A stretch of 64,000 nt of DNA from Peromyscus leucopus (GCF_004664715.2 NC_051075.1:39339458-39403457), one strand, 5' to 3'. Positions 24,201-35,919 are shown, counted from the stretch's first letter. Made by a program: numbers and translations. Notes: a model not told the origin generated them from the letters alone.

Positions 24201-26033
24201 TACGAGATTGTGTTCCTGTTGGGATTACCTGCACTAGCATGTAATGTGCTTTGGTGTTGACCTTCACTGATGACATCTGCCAGAAGGAAAGCAAGGCAGA
24301 ACGCTCACTGATGTGCCTCTTGTTGCTCATCTCCAAGATGAGGGACTTTTAAAGATACCTCCAGGTCAGAAGAGTGCCTGCGGCCTGTCTAACCCAGGTC
24401 CTAGGCCATGCTGCTGTTTCTTGCATCCAGATCTGCTAGATATGATTTCAAATAAAGAAAAGATGAATGCTAAGATGAAATGCAAGTGTAAAGGTTTGAC
24501 TCTATCTTACCATACACCAAATGAGATGCGAACACTTCTGTTTATGACCCTGGCTAGGAATTAGGGCCGTATTTGCATAATAAATAATGCATCATTTCTG
24601 AGTGCCTTTGACCCGGATGCCTATCTACTAGTGCTGGCTCAGCTTCTCGAGCAGATCCAGAGGCTAGAAAGGCTGCCTCAGGTGGGAATTGGATCTCTAC
24701 AGAGTGGAATCCTAGCTGCATAACCTCATTTTGATGACCTTCTTCCTGTATGGCTGGTGACCTTCCCCTCTCCGATGACACCCAGGCAAGCCAGTCTCTA
24801 GCCTGAAGCGCCATCGAAGCATTTTTTTGTGACCCTTTGTGAAAGTGGATTCTAGAAAACTCCTTCTCAGACCCCAATGGGCATGGTGTGCCTACAAAGG
24901 TCAGAGATCCCCAAGAATAAAAATGGGGGAGCCTAACGAGCTGTTCATTTTTTGTGGGTGAACTTGAGATTGGAGTTTAAGCAGAACTGAGTGGGTTTCT
25001 TACTCTTACTGTGTGACAAAAGCAACAAAGACCTTGGTTTAAAACGCTCAGCCGAGGCACTGCGGGGACTTGCAGTGGAACCCGAGAGATCAGCCAAAGT
25101 TCCTAAGCAAAAAAGCGAAAGTGACCCAGGCTAACGCCAAACAGCTGCTGCCTGCATGCACTTGGCTCTGGGTCTGTTTGCACAAAATGAGACAGAAAAG
25201 GTTGATTTTTAAACTCTGGAGTTAAATAGGGAGGGCTTCATGCTTCTTTTTTATGTGCTATTGTTACTAAGAATTTATATTTAGCATTTGTTCATTCGTG
25301 TTGTTTGGTTGGCAAACTCATTTCTTGAGCGTTCTAAAAGAATTCTCAAACTTGGGACTCCAAATGTGTAGATTTAATGTAAACCATTTGGTCTTTTAAA
25401 TGGCATTCGAAGGTCTCTGCATTTTGAAAAGGAAATGTTTCTGTTTGGAAAAGATATATTCCAAGCCATCAATTAAAGTCCTTGAGAAGGCAAACCTTGC
25501 ATTCATAACAGAATGGAAATAAACTTCCTTTTTTCAAACTCCTATTTGAAAGAATACATATAAAGGGTTTTGCTGAAACCCTTATAAATACACATAATAT
25601 TTTTTCAGTTTGGGAATAAGTTCCTAATTAGTTCATTGAATACACAATAATAAACTGTTTAAATCAATACATTTCTTTCTCACCATAAATTTATAGGAAA
25701 AATAACTGAATTCCTGCGCATTTATAGGCTCATGGCATGCCAATCGACATTAAGATATAATCTTACCGTGTAAATTGGAGTTTGTTTGCTTTGAGTTAGG
25801 GAGAAGTTTATTTCGCCCTTGTATGTCAGTCCGGGATAAGGGGTGTGTGATGATGGTTTAGGAGACTTGACCTTTAAAGTGTGAAAGGACTCAGGTGCCG
25901 ATCTTGTTTTTGCACCATCTCTAGAATGCTTGCTTCGTTACCATGGTCCATAGAAGATCAACATCCTCCCCTGAAGTGAAGCCAGGTAGGAAAAATGTGG
26001 AGTCAGGCCCACTTGCACTTCAAAGAGATAAGT
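24201..26033. other. 1.8 kb unique sequence
   Basis: No repeats recognised. 25150-25850 is AT-rich, free of simple repeats and ordinary in complexity, and is the best-looking conserved non-coding candidate on composition alone. 25030-25145 has a mildly CpG-richer patch. No exon-like frame bounded by splice sites was found. Confidence 0.45.
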
Positions 26034-26250
26034 TTGGGGACTCAGAGATGGCTCAGTGGGTAAGAACACTTGCCCCTTCTCTAGAGGACCTGAGTTCAGT
26101 TCCTAGCACTCACATCAGGAAGTTCACAACCACGTGTAACTCCAGCTCCAGGGGATCCATCACCATCCTTTAACCTCCAAGGGCATAGGCTTACACATGG
26201 TATACAAACATAGATGCAGGCAGAACACTCATACATATAAATACTTACAA
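26034..26250 (+). mobile_element. B2/B3 SINE, sense
   Basis: 'GATGGCTCAGTGGGTAAGAA' (A box) and 'GACCTGAGTTCAGTTCCTAG' (B box), 'GTAACTCCAGCTCCAGGGGA'+'TCC' and the tail 'GATGCAGGCAGAACACTCAT'+'ACATATAAATAC'. Confidence 0.9.
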
Positions 26251-26289
26251 AGTGTCCGGGAGTCTCAGGGAGCCTCAACTGCAGGTAAC

Positions 26290-26575
26290 TAAGGGATTCT
26301 GGAGGAGTAAACAATCTTCTCCAGGGAAGCATCCTCCAGTTGGTTATCCAATACCAAATGGTCAGACCTGAAATAATATAGATACAAGTAATAGTATATG
26401 AACTGATCAGGTTGTATTTGTATGTCTAGAACTACACACACAGAGAGAGAAATAAAGGTCATAAATTAGAGAAAGAGCAAGGGATACCTGGGAAAGATTA
26501 GAGGGAAGAGGAAAAGGATGTAATCTTATTTTAATTTCAAAAAATAAAAAATAAAGGTTAAAATGAAAAAAGGAA
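26290..26575 (+). mobile_element. L1 3' UTR fragment with A-rich end, sense
   Basis: It holds 'CTTCTCCAGGGAAGCATCCT', 'CAGTTGGTTATCCAATACCA', 'AAATGGTCAGACCTGAAATA', then 'GAGCAAGGGATACCTGGGAA' and a terminal 'TTCAAAAAATAAAAAATAAA'. This is the order of muroid L1 3' UTRs; the copy is 5'-truncated. Confidence 0.8.
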
Positions 26576-27146
26576 TTAAAAGTGACAGGAATCTAAAGTT
26601 GTGCACAGCAATGCTACTCTGGGCCAGGACTTAGTCTCACAATCACATCTAAGTACACAGAAGGTTCCCTTTCATCGAGATCTGGTAAAAAGTCTACTCA
26701 TTCTAAGAATAGAATTGATATTGGAGAAAGCTAATGGCATCTTTCACAGACCACCCTCATAATCACCTAACAGCCCAGTGTCCTTGACTTAGCAAGCACC
26801 TTTTCCTGTAGAGAACTCTCCCAGACTACCATCCAGTTAAGTTATTAAGTGCAAAGTCCAGGACCTCTTGGGTGGGTCTGACAGTTCTTTCCATCATATG
26901 GCTTCCTGTGTTCAGATTACCCAGCATCTAAGAGAAGGTTCTTTTCCAACCTGTGATGATGAATTTGGAACAGAAAAGGGAAATACAGTAAATATGCCAA
27001 GGTCATAATGGGTGTTACTATTCCACATGCTTTCTGTGGAGCTATAATCTATAGGGGGTTTTGTTAATAAAGTTTGATTGGAACTAGTTTGTTTTTACAT
27101 TTGAAAAGTTTGGGTTTCATTTTAAGGCATGGATGTGTATGTAAGT
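26576..27146. other. Unique sequence, nothing recognised
   Basis: About 570 bp of ordinary sequence between two L1 insertions. Confidence 0.45.
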
Positions 27147-27775
27147 TTCTTTTTTTTATTGTTTGAGAATTTCATACATGTGTAGAATGTGTTTCAGTCA
27201 AATCTACCACCCATTCCCTCCCCTCCAGTCTATTCCCTATTCTCCTACCACCACTTTTCCTTCCCAAGTTCATATTTCCTTTTAAAAGAACCAAGATCCA
27301 CACTGTGCTCACTTAGTGCTATCTGTACATGTACAGTTGAGGACCATCAAGCGGAGCACGGCTAGTCTCTCAGGAGCCACATCTAAGAAGGGAACTGACT
27401 GTTCCTCCCCAGAACCCATCAGTGGCCATAGCTCCTCAGCTAGGATGGGACTTCATCAGCCCACCCACCCACCCTCCAACACTAGAATTTTGCCTTTCTT
27501 AGTCTTTGCAGGTTTGTGCATATCCACACACAGATGTGAGTTCATAGATGTCATGGCACTGCTGTGTCTGGCAAACACTGTTTCAGTGCAGATATCAGCT
27601 ACCTCTGGCTCTCATAATCTTTTTCACAATGATCCCTGGGCCTTGAGGGAAGGGAATACAATACACATGTCCAGTTAGAGCGACACACTAGACAGTCTCT
27701 TATTCTCTACACAATGACCAGTTGGGGCTCTGTGTTAGTCGCCATCTATGGCAAAACCAAGCTTCTCTGATGAAG

Positions 27776-27829
<54 letters not shown>
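27776..27829 (+). repeat. (AT)n microsatellite in L1 3' UTR
   Basis: About 25 uninterrupted AT units inside the antisense L1 3' UTR. It is self-complementary and able to form a cruciform. Confidence 0.95.
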
Positions 27830-27834
<5 letters not shown>

Positions 27835-28864
27835 ACTTAAGTCAGCTTATGAATGTGTCTGTTTAGCAGAATAGCAGCGTTAAGTTCTCCCCTAGAAACT
27901 ATGACTTAGCCAGTCATAAATTTTTGGCTCAGTTAAAAGTATCAGGCATGAATTCCATCTTGTGGAAGCAGCTTTAAATACAATCAGAAAGTGGTTAGTC
28001 ACTCCTATAATGTATTTTACCACTATTGCACGGCCATTCCGGGCCAGTTGCTATTGTAGTTCACAGGGATCACAACTGAGTAATGCTATGGACCACTTTT
28101 CTCCCTTGGTATCGTTGCTTAGAACCATCCAAGCACTATGAGAGATAGCCAGCAAGGATGAAGCTCCCAAGTTGATCCGTGCTTGATTTCTCTATGGCCT
28201 ACGACTCAAAAGTGTGGTGTCGTCTTCAGCAGTAGGGTCTCACCATCAAGTCCTGGAGACTAACCAGGAACAAAGTCAACAGCCTGTAATATTTTGGGGA
28301 ATCTATGGGAACCCACTAACCAACATCTTAAAGGAGATAACCCATTTCTTGCACTGGGGATTTTATTTACTAACCTATGGTATTCGGGAAAGACATTGTC
28401 CCCCGACCCCTTACAGGGTAACCCCATTTAAATTATTTTTATATATGTATATGGCTTAGGAAGCTTCTACAATAATATGTTTCGATACAGTTTTTCCAAA
28501 GGTCTTTAGTGTGAGTGATCCCTCCTCATACTCTCTCTATTATTCTGCTCTCCCATCCATCACTCCATTTAACCCTTCTTGTTCCTTTATTCTCCTTCCT
28601 TTCACCCCTGCCCCAGACCCATGTTCTATTCCCCTCCACTCTCACGGTCCCTCACTAATTTCTAACTTCTGTGGGTACTCCAAGTTAAACACACATCTAA
28701 AGATCCAAAGCCAGCATTCACCTATGTCTTACAGGGCAGCATTTGTCTTACTGGCTTTGGGTTACCTTAATCAGAATTATTTCTAGCTTCATCCATTTAC
28801 CTGGGAATTTCAGTAATTTCATTTTTCTTTATAGTTGAATATTATTCCATTTTGTATATGTACC

Positions 28865-29741
28865 TGTCTTAGCAAGGGTTATTATTGCTGTGATAAAATG
28901 CCATGATGAAAAACAACATGGAGACGGAAGGGTTTATTTTGCTCACAGTTCTATAAAAGCACTGAGGGCAAGAACTCACACAGGGCAGAAACCTGGAGAG
29001 GGGAGCTGATGCAGAGGCCATGGAGTGGTGTTTCAGGAGCTGATGCAGAGGCCCTGGAGGGGGGCTGCTTACTGGCCTGCCCCTCCCCATGGATTGCTCA
29101 GCCTGCTTTCTTATAGAACCCAGGACCACTCACCCTGAGATGGCCCCACCTACAATGGGCTGGGATGTAGTTGGAAATTTCTCCCAAATAAAGACAAGGA
29201 GACTTATTATTTATTATGAATGCTCGGTCTTAGCTTAGGCTTGTCCCACTAACTCTTTTTAACTTAATTTATCCTGTTTCTATTCATCTATGTTTTGCCT
29301 CAGGGCTTTTTACCTTTCTTTCGTTCTGTATGTCCTACTCTCCTGCTTCCTCTGTCTGTCTGTCTGGCCCCTGGTGTCTCCCTGGTACTTCTTTTTCTTT
29401 CTTTCCTCAGCCTAAACTCCTCCTCCTACTTACTTTCCCTGTCTGGAAGTCCTGCCTATACCTCCCCCCTCGCCATTGACTATTCAGCTTTTTATTAGAC
29501 CAATCAGATGACTTAGTCAGGCAAGGTAAAACAGCAACACGTCTTTACATAATTTTTAAAAATGCAACACATCTTTGCATAGTTAAACAAATATTCTACA
29601 ACACTAGACCCTCCCACATCAATCACTAATTAAGAAAATGCTCTACAGCCCAATCTTATGGAGGCCTTTTCTCAGTTGTCTAAGAAAGATGTCTCAGATG
29701 ACTCTAGCCTGTGTCAAGTTAACTTAAAATTAGCAGCAACA
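28865..29741 (-). mobile_element. MaLR-type LTR (TGTGCTGGTT family), antisense, itself interrupted
   Basis: On the plus strand it runs 'TGTCTTAGCAAGGGTTATTA' to 'AAAATTAGCAGCAACA'. Pentamers GTACC (28860-28864) and GTACT (29742-29746) flank it and L1 sequence continues on both sides. It contains a ~35-bp near-duplicate of 'GGAGCTGATGCAGAGGCC' (29002 and 29036). An ERV LTR is inserted at 29166-29603. Confidence 0.8.
29166..29603 (-). mobile_element. ERV LTR inserted in the MaLR-type LTR, antisense
   Basis: Plus-strand start 'TGTAGTTGGAAATTTCTCCC', then the hallmark 'TTATTATTTATTATGAATGC', 'CTTAGCTTAGGCTTGTCCCA', 'TTAGACCAATCAGATGACTT' and end 'ATATTCTACAACA'. The interrupted host repeat resumes directly afterwards. 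Flanking hexamers CTGGGA (29160-29165) and CTAGAC (29604-29609) both derive plausibly from CTGGGC of the host repeat, fitting a 6-bp duplication. Related copies are at 32086 and 40551. Confidence 0.75.
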
Positions 29742-30894
29742 GTACTACATGTTCATTATCTAGTCATTAGTTGGTGGACACCTAGGCTGTTCCTAATTCC
29801 TGGCTATTGTGAATAAAGCAACAATGAACATGGGTGAGAAAACATTGATGTGGTAGGACACTGAATCATTTGGGAATACATTTATTTCTAGCCTTGTGAA
29901 GAACCTCCACATTGATTTCTATGTGGCTGTACCAGTTTACACTCCCACCAACAGTGAATAAATGTTTTCTTCCCCTACATACAAAACATCCTTTGTCATT
30001 TCTGGTCTTAGCCATTCTGACTAGGGTAAGATGAAATCTCAAAGTACTTTTAATTTGCATTTCCCTGAAGGGTAGGGATGTTGAACATTTAAAAAATATT
30101 TCATTCATATAAATATGAATTCTTTTATATATAAAGAACTTATTTCTCTATAAAAGAAACAGAACATATATATACATAGACATATATACATGAATATACA
30201 TACATATATGAAAACAGTATTTCTCAGCCATTTGTATTTGTACTTTTGAAAACCCTCTGTTTAGTTCCATGCCTCACATTTTAATTGGGTTATCTGTTTT
30301 CTTGGTGTTTAATGTTTAAGTTCTTTGTATATTCTAGACACTCTCTGTCAGATGTATAGTTAGTAAAGGTTTTTTTTCCCATATTCTGTAATCTCTCTTT
30401 TCATTCCTATGATGGTGCATGTTGCTGTGCAAAGCCTTTGGGTTTTGTGGGGTCCCATTTGTCAATTGTTGGTCTCAATGCATGTCCTATCAAGGTCTAG
30501 TTAGAACATCTTTTCCTGTGCCTGTAAGTTACGTGCATTCCCTGCTCTCTCTTCTAACAGCTTCAGGACATTAGGTCTTAAACTGAGGTCTTTGATTCCT
30601 TTGGAGTGGAGTTTTGTGCAGAGTGAGAGATAAGAATCTAGATTCATTCTTCTACAAAGTATTTATCCAGTTTGACAAGCATTATTTCTTGAAAATGCTA
30701 TCCTTTCTCCAATGTGTATCATGGGCCCCTTTGTCAAAAATCAGGTGGGTTATTAAGAGTATGGTCTCATAATCTGAGTTTACAGTTCTATTTCATTGAT
30801 TAGTTTATCTTTTTAATTCCAGCACCATGCTGTTTTTATTACTGTAGATCTGTGGCATAACTTGAAATAAGAGATGATGATACTTTCAGCAGTG

Positions 30895-30917
30895 TTTTTT
30901 TTTTTTTTTTTTTTTTT
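30895..30917 (+). repeat. Poly-T run
   Basis: 23 or so T residues within the antisense ORF2 relic, perhaps a small A-tailed insertion or slippage. Confidence 0.8.
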
Positions 30918-31785
30918 ATCCTTTAGGATTGTTCTGGCTAGAGTGGGTCTTTGATGTTTTCATATGGATTGTGAGATGGGATTTGGGTGGTGATGGCATT
31001 GAATCTGTAGATTGCTTTTGATAGGGTGGCCATTTTCACAATATTAATCCTACCAATCCATAAGTGTATCTTCTTCAATTTATTTCTTCAGTATTATAGT
31101 GTTTTTGTTATATAAGCCTTTCCTTGGTTAGAGATATTTGGAGATTTTTTTTTTTGAAGTTACTGTGACTGGAACTGTTTCTTCCCTGGTTTCTTTCTTG
31201 ATATGTTTGTAATTGGTATAGAGGAGGGCTACTGATTTTTTGTGGAAATTTTGTGTTGTTGTTTTGCAGAATATGCTTATTAGCCGTGGAAGATGTTTGG
31301 TGGAGTCTTTTATGTATGGAATCATATAATCCGAAAATTAAGAACATTTGACATCTTTCTTTTCTATTTACACCCACTTTATATCCTTCTGGCATCTTAT
31401 TGCTATAGCTAAGACTTCGGGGACTATATTGAACAGGAAAGAGTAAACATCTTTGTCTTGTTCTTTATGTTAGCAGAAATGTTTGGGGTTTTTCTCCACT
31501 TACCATGATGTTGGTTGTGAGATTAATGCATATTGCCTTTATTATGCTGAGATATGTCCCCTGTATCTGTATTCTACAGTACTTTTTTTTTTATCATGAG
31601 GGACTGTTGAATTTTCAAAGGTCTCTTCTGGATCTAATGAGATTATCATATGGTTTCTGTCCTCGTCTATTTATAAGATGGATTGTATGTATTGATTTAT
31701 ATATATTGAGCTATGCCTGCATCTCTGGGGTGAACCTAACTTGATTATGGTGGATAATCTTTTTGCTGTGTTCTTTAAAAAAAAA

Positions 31786-32001
31786 AGATTTATGATTTTT
31801 ATTTTATGTGTATGTGTGTGGGCTTGAGTGTATGGATGCTCCATATGTGTGCAGGTACCAAAGGAGGCCAAAAAAGACACACAGTTCCCTGGGATTGGAG
31901 TTTAGGCAGTTATGAACCACCCAATGATGTTGGAAACAAGTCATGGTTCTCTGTAAAAATAGCAAGTGTGCTTAACCATTGAGCTGTCTTTCCAGCCAGT
32001 C
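31786..32001 (-). mobile_element. B3-type SINE, antisense, nested in L1
   Basis: Read on the minus strand: 'CTGGCTGGAAAGACAGCTCA'+'ATGGTTAAG' head, middle, and a CA-rich end (plus strand 'TTATGTGTATGTGTGTGGGC'). L1 antisense sequence continues on both sides. Confidence 0.65.
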
Positions 32002-32085
32002 CTGTGAGTATTTGGGAAGCTTACAAGTACTTTGTTGAGAACTTTCACATCTATGTTAATTCAAGGAGAATGATTCATTAGATAT

Positions 32086-32604
32086 TGTAGCTAGAGTTTT
32101 CCTGCCTGGCCCACAGTCAGGACAAATCTTTGACACCCGCCAGTCCCACAGCCGCTCAGATCCAACCAAGTAAACACAGAGGCTTATATTGCTTACAAAC
32201 TGTATGGCAGTGGCAGGCTTCTTGCTAACTGTTCTTATAGCTTAAATTAATCCATTTCCACAAATCTATACCTTGCCACACGGTTCGTGGCTTACAGGTG
32301 CTTTACATCTCCCTTGTCCTGGCGGCTGCTGCAGTGACTCCTTCTGCCTTCCTGTTCTTTTATTTCTCTTCTCTGTTAGCCTCGCCTATACTTCCTGCCT
32401 AGCCATGACCAATCAGGTTTTATTGACCAATCAGAGCAACACATTTGCCATACAGATCATTCCTCAGCACAGCCAAGTGCAGATCATCTCAGACACCTGC
32501 ACTCAGGCCCATGGTCCTAATCATCCTCTATGCGGACCTGCTGGGTAAAGCCACGAGGAACCCGAGAACGGGCTCCCACAGGACATACAGAACATCCCAC
32601 AGCA
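32086..32604 (-). mobile_element. Solo ERV LTR (ERV2/ERVK-like), antisense, with target duplication
   Basis: On the minus strand it starts 'TGCTGTGGGATGTTCTGTAT' and ends 'GGAAAACTCTAGCTACA', 519 bp, TG...CA. Hexamers AGATAT (32080-32085) and AGATAC (32605-32610) flank it, as for ERV2/ERVK integration. It contains two 'CTGATTGG/CCAAT' type boxes ('GACCAATCAGG', 'GACCAATCAGAGC' on the plus strand) in what would be U3. No internal region remains, so it is a solo LTR from recombination. Confidence 0.85.
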
Positions 32605-33294
32605 AGATACCATAGTTCTGTTTAAGTAATTTATTTCATCTTGATTTAGTTTTGGTCAGTCACATATATCTGGAAATTAATTCATTTCTTTAGATTTTTT
32701 TCCAGCTTAGTGGAATGTAGATTTTTTTTAAGTATGTCCTTATAATTCTCTGAATTTCATTGGTGTCTGCTATGATGTCTCTCTTTCCTCTTTAATTTTA
32801 ATAATTTGGGTCTTTTTTCTCTTTCTTTTCATTAATCTGACTGAAGGTTTGTCAGTTCTGTTAATCTTTTCAAAGAACCAGCTCTTCATTTCATTGATCC
32901 CTGTTTTATATTTCATTAATTCCAGCCCTGACTTTGATCACCTCTCCCCATCCACTGTTTTGGATATTGTTTGTTCTTGTTTTCCCAAAGTCTTCAGGTG
33001 CATTACTAAGTTATTAATTTGCTCTCCCTCAAATTTTTAAATGTAGACGCAGCACTATAAACTTTCCCCTTGAGACTATCTTCATGTGTCTCATAGATTG
33101 GTATGGTGTGTTTTCATTTTAATTCAGTTCTAGAAATTTTCAAAATTCTTTCTTGATTTCTTCGTTAACACAACTTGCCTTCAGTGGTGTGTTGTTTAGT
33201 TTCATGAGTTGTGCTTTCTGTATCTTTTATTTTTAACTATTCTTTGATCATACAGTATATTTACCATATTCTTTGCTATTCCCAATTCCTCAGT

Positions 33295-33549
33295 GGAGAT
33301 GTACACCTAACTCACAGACTTTGACAGGGTACAGAAGATCTGCACAGGCTTAAGCTACACTAAAACCCCAGCACTGGGGAGGGAAAGCAGGCCCAAAGTC
33401 CCACCCCAGCCAGGAAGCTATTCTCCAACAGCTGGAAGAAGGAAGGGAAGTTTTCTTCAATGGAATGACAATGGGGATATCAGCCACACTCCAGAGTGGA
33501 CTTCACGCCCAGGAGCAGATGACCAACCCAAACCTGACTCCATGCTTTC

Positions 33550-33618
<69 letters not shown>
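33295..33618 (+). mobile_element. L1 3' UTR fragment in sense, nested in the antisense L1, with (TC)n end
   Basis: 'GAAGATCTGCACAGGCTTAA', 'ACCCCAGCACTGGGGAGGGA', 'AGTCCCACCCCAGCCAGGAA' and 'GGATATCAGCCACACTCCAG' belong to a muroid L1 3' UTR in the opposite orientation to the host L1. A (TC)33 run (33553-33617) closes it before the host L1 resumes. Confidence 0.6.
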
Positions 33619-33622
<4 letters not shown>

Positions 33623-34259
33623 TCCTGTATTTATAGAGACTTTATTTGTGTCTGAGTATGCAGCTGATTTTGGAAAAGCTTCAATGGGCTGCTAAGAATA
33701 CTGTGAATTTTTTGGTGTTTGGGTGGAATATTCTGAAGATAAGTTTTGTTCAGATGGTGTCTATCGATGAGAAAGGGGTACTGAAATCACCACTGTCAAT
33801 AAGCTGGGATTACTCTGTGGTCTGAGATCTAGTAGTATTTCTTTTATGAAATTAGATGCACCTCTGTTTGATGTGCATGTGTTTAAAACTGCAATATTCT
33901 CTTGGTTGAGTTTTCCTTTAATAAGTATGAAGTGTCCTTCTTTATATCTTCTGACTAGTTTTCATTTGAAATCTACATTTTTTTAGCTGTTAAAATAGCT
34001 GTGGCTGCTTGTTTCTTCATTTCATTTGCCTGGGATTTTTTCCACCCCTTTACCCTGGTAGTGTCTATCATTGATTCTGAGGTGTGGGTGTGTTCCTTGA
34101 AAGCAGTAAAAATAGCAGATCTTGTTTCCTAATGCAATATGCCAGTCTGTGTATCTTTACTGGGGAATCAAGAACACTAATATTCAGAGTCATTGTTGAA
34201 CAATATAGTCCTATTATTTATTAGTTTGTGTTGTTGCTGTTTTTTAATCTCTTTAATTA

Positions 34260-35150
34260 GCTCTTCTAGAATTGTTTATTTCATGTGACTGCTTGGGTGT
34301 GTCTATTCTTCTCTTCAGACCATAGTGGTCCTTCCAGTATCTTCTGTAGAGGTGACTTAGAGGTCACACATTCCTTTAATATTTTTTTTTAATCATGAAA
34401 AGCTTTTATTTGTTCTTCAATTTTAATATGTAGCTTTTCTGGGTTGACAACTTGGTCTTTCTGAACTTGGAATACACTTTTCCAGGCCCATCTGGTTTTA
34501 AAAGATTTTGTAAAAGAATCAGGTATTCTGATGATTCTGCCTTTGTAAGGGACTTGACCTTTCTTTCCTTCAGATTTTTTTATTCTGTATTTTTAATGTT
34601 GAACTATAATATGTCATGGGAATTCTCTCTTCTGTTATTGTCTATTTGGTGTTCTGTAAGGCTCTTATACTTGGATGGGCATTTCTTTCTCTAGGTCTGG
34701 GAAATTTTCTTCTGTGATTTTATTGAAAATAATCTCTATGCCTTCAGGACGTTATTTTTCTCCTTCTTCTATGCCCACAATCTGAAGGTTAGGATTTTTC
34801 ATGATGTCCCAGAGCTTTCCCATGTTCTATTTATGATGTTTTTGTTTTTTAACCTTCTCCAAGGTCCTCTACCTTGTCTTCCAGGCCTGATTCTGTTTTC
34901 TACATGATCCATACTGGCGATGACACTTTCCACTGAGGCTTCTGTTCGGCTTATTGAGTTTTTAATTTCTAACATCATTTGTTTGTGTTTTCTTCTGCAA
35001 TTTCTATCTCTTTGTTCAATTCTATTTTCATATCCTGGATAGATTCCCTTACTTACTTCAACTCTTCATTTTTGCTCTCCTAGAATATATTCACGTCTTC
35101 TTTGGGTTGTTGAATATATGTACAATCATTCCTTTCAAATCTCTGCCTGG
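34260..35150 (-). pseudogene. L1 ORF1 relic, broken
   Basis: Antisense ORF1 order: C-terminal zone near 34400 ('AAGCTTTTATTTGTTCTTCA'), central zone near 34690-34800 ('GGGAAATTTTCTTCTGTGAT', 'ATGCCCACAATCTGAAGGTT'), and the coiled-coil N-terminal zone near 34960-35130 with charged, Glu/Lys-rich sense codons. Many stops. Edges approximate. Confidence 0.65.
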
Positions 35151-35189
35151 AAGTCCTTACAGTCACTGTCATCCTGCACCATTGTTACC

Positions 35190-35785
35190 GGAGGAGTGGA
35201 TTTGTAAAGGACATGCACTGTCTTGGTTTTCCATGTTGTTTATGTTTCTGTACTAGGGCTTTTATATCTAGAGTTCTTTCAAGTCTCTTTCTTCTTTCAG
35301 TGGAGGCACTTACAATGCTCAAGAAAGGACTAAGTCTTAGAAATGTTGAGATTCCCGTCTTCCTATGTGAGGTGGTATAGGAAGTTCTGGAACAGCATAG
35401 AAGATGTAAGCAAGAGAAGCCAGGGTCTTCTGACTGCCGCAGGAGGCCATGCAGGCTGGGTCCCTAGAGCACCATTCCTGGGATCCGCAGGAGGCCCAGG
35501 GCCAGTGCCTGGTTCTTGAGTCCACTGCAGTGTGAGTGAGCTTGAGCAGGGGAAGCAGGATACAGGAGGCCACGGGGGCTCGGCTCCTGAGCATAATTCC
35601 CGGAAACTAACTTGGGCCTGGTGTAGGAGGCACCCGGAGCTTAGTTCAGGGCTAATAGGACTGGCCTAACTGAGGAAATCCGGTTTCTCATCTGATACAG
35701 GCGGTTCCCAGGCTGTGTAGGTGAGCCTTCACAGGGGAAGCTGAAGTCTCTTGCTTCCTGCAGGAGGCCATGCCAGATGAGCCTT
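35190..35785 (-). promoter_or_regulatory. 5' UTR/promoter relic of the old L1 with degenerate repeats
   Basis: GC content rises here, and units built around 'GCAGGAGGCCATGC' or 'CAGGAGGCC' recur at about 35440, 35487, 35559, 35625 and 35760. This resembles the monomer-like 5' UTRs of muroid L1s. No activity is implied. Confidence 0.5.
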
Positions 35786-35790
35786 CTCTC

Positions 35791-35919
35791 TCTCCTTCCT
35801 TCCTTCCTTCCTTCCTTCCTTCCTTCCTTCCTTCCTTCCTTCCTTCCTCCCTCCCTCCCTCCCTTCCTTCCTTCCTTCTTTCCTCCCTCCCTTCCTTCCT
35901 TCCTTTCTTCTTTCTTTTT
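35791..35919 (+). repeat. (TTCC)n / (CCCT)n microsatellite
   Basis: About 130 bp of pyrimidine tetranucleotides, TTCC with a CCCT block. It lies at the 5' end of the antisense L1. Frames on both strands are repeat shadows. Confidence 0.95.

Larger units (their letters stand above)
28720..34190 (-). pseudogene. L1 ORF2 relic (endonuclease-reverse transcriptase), broken
   Basis: The complement of ORF2 is followed from the C-terminal zone (near 28790-28860, 'ATATTATTCCATTTTGTATA') through the RT-region (30000-33100) to the endonuclease zone (33700-34190, e.g. 'GCCAGTCTGTGTATCTTTAC'). Four later insertions split it and stops are frequent. Edges are estimated from motif order, and no intact catalytic motif was checked. 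Confidence 0.7.
27147..35785 (-). mobile_element. Nearly complete old L1 (Lx-like), antisense, with nested insertions
   Basis: From left to right the segment runs backwards through an L1: A-tail complement (T-run 27147-27158), a long 3' UTR (27160-28720), ORF2 (about 28720-34190), ORF1 (about 34260-35150) and a GC-richer 5' UTR with repeated 'CAGGAGGCCA' units (about 35190-35785). After removing four insertions about 6.6 kb of L1 remains, the length of a full element. Both ORFs carry many stops. The 3' UTR landmarks (for example 'CATAGCTCCTCAGCTAGGAT' and 'TTCTCCCCTAGAAACTATGA') match my memory of murine Lx; the 5' end type is inferred. Confidence 0.85.

Noticed and set aside
33300..33550. 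A separate gene-like GC-richer island inside the antisense L1
   Set aside because: Its sequence follows the muroid L1 3' UTR in the opposite orientation, so it is a nested LINE fragment.
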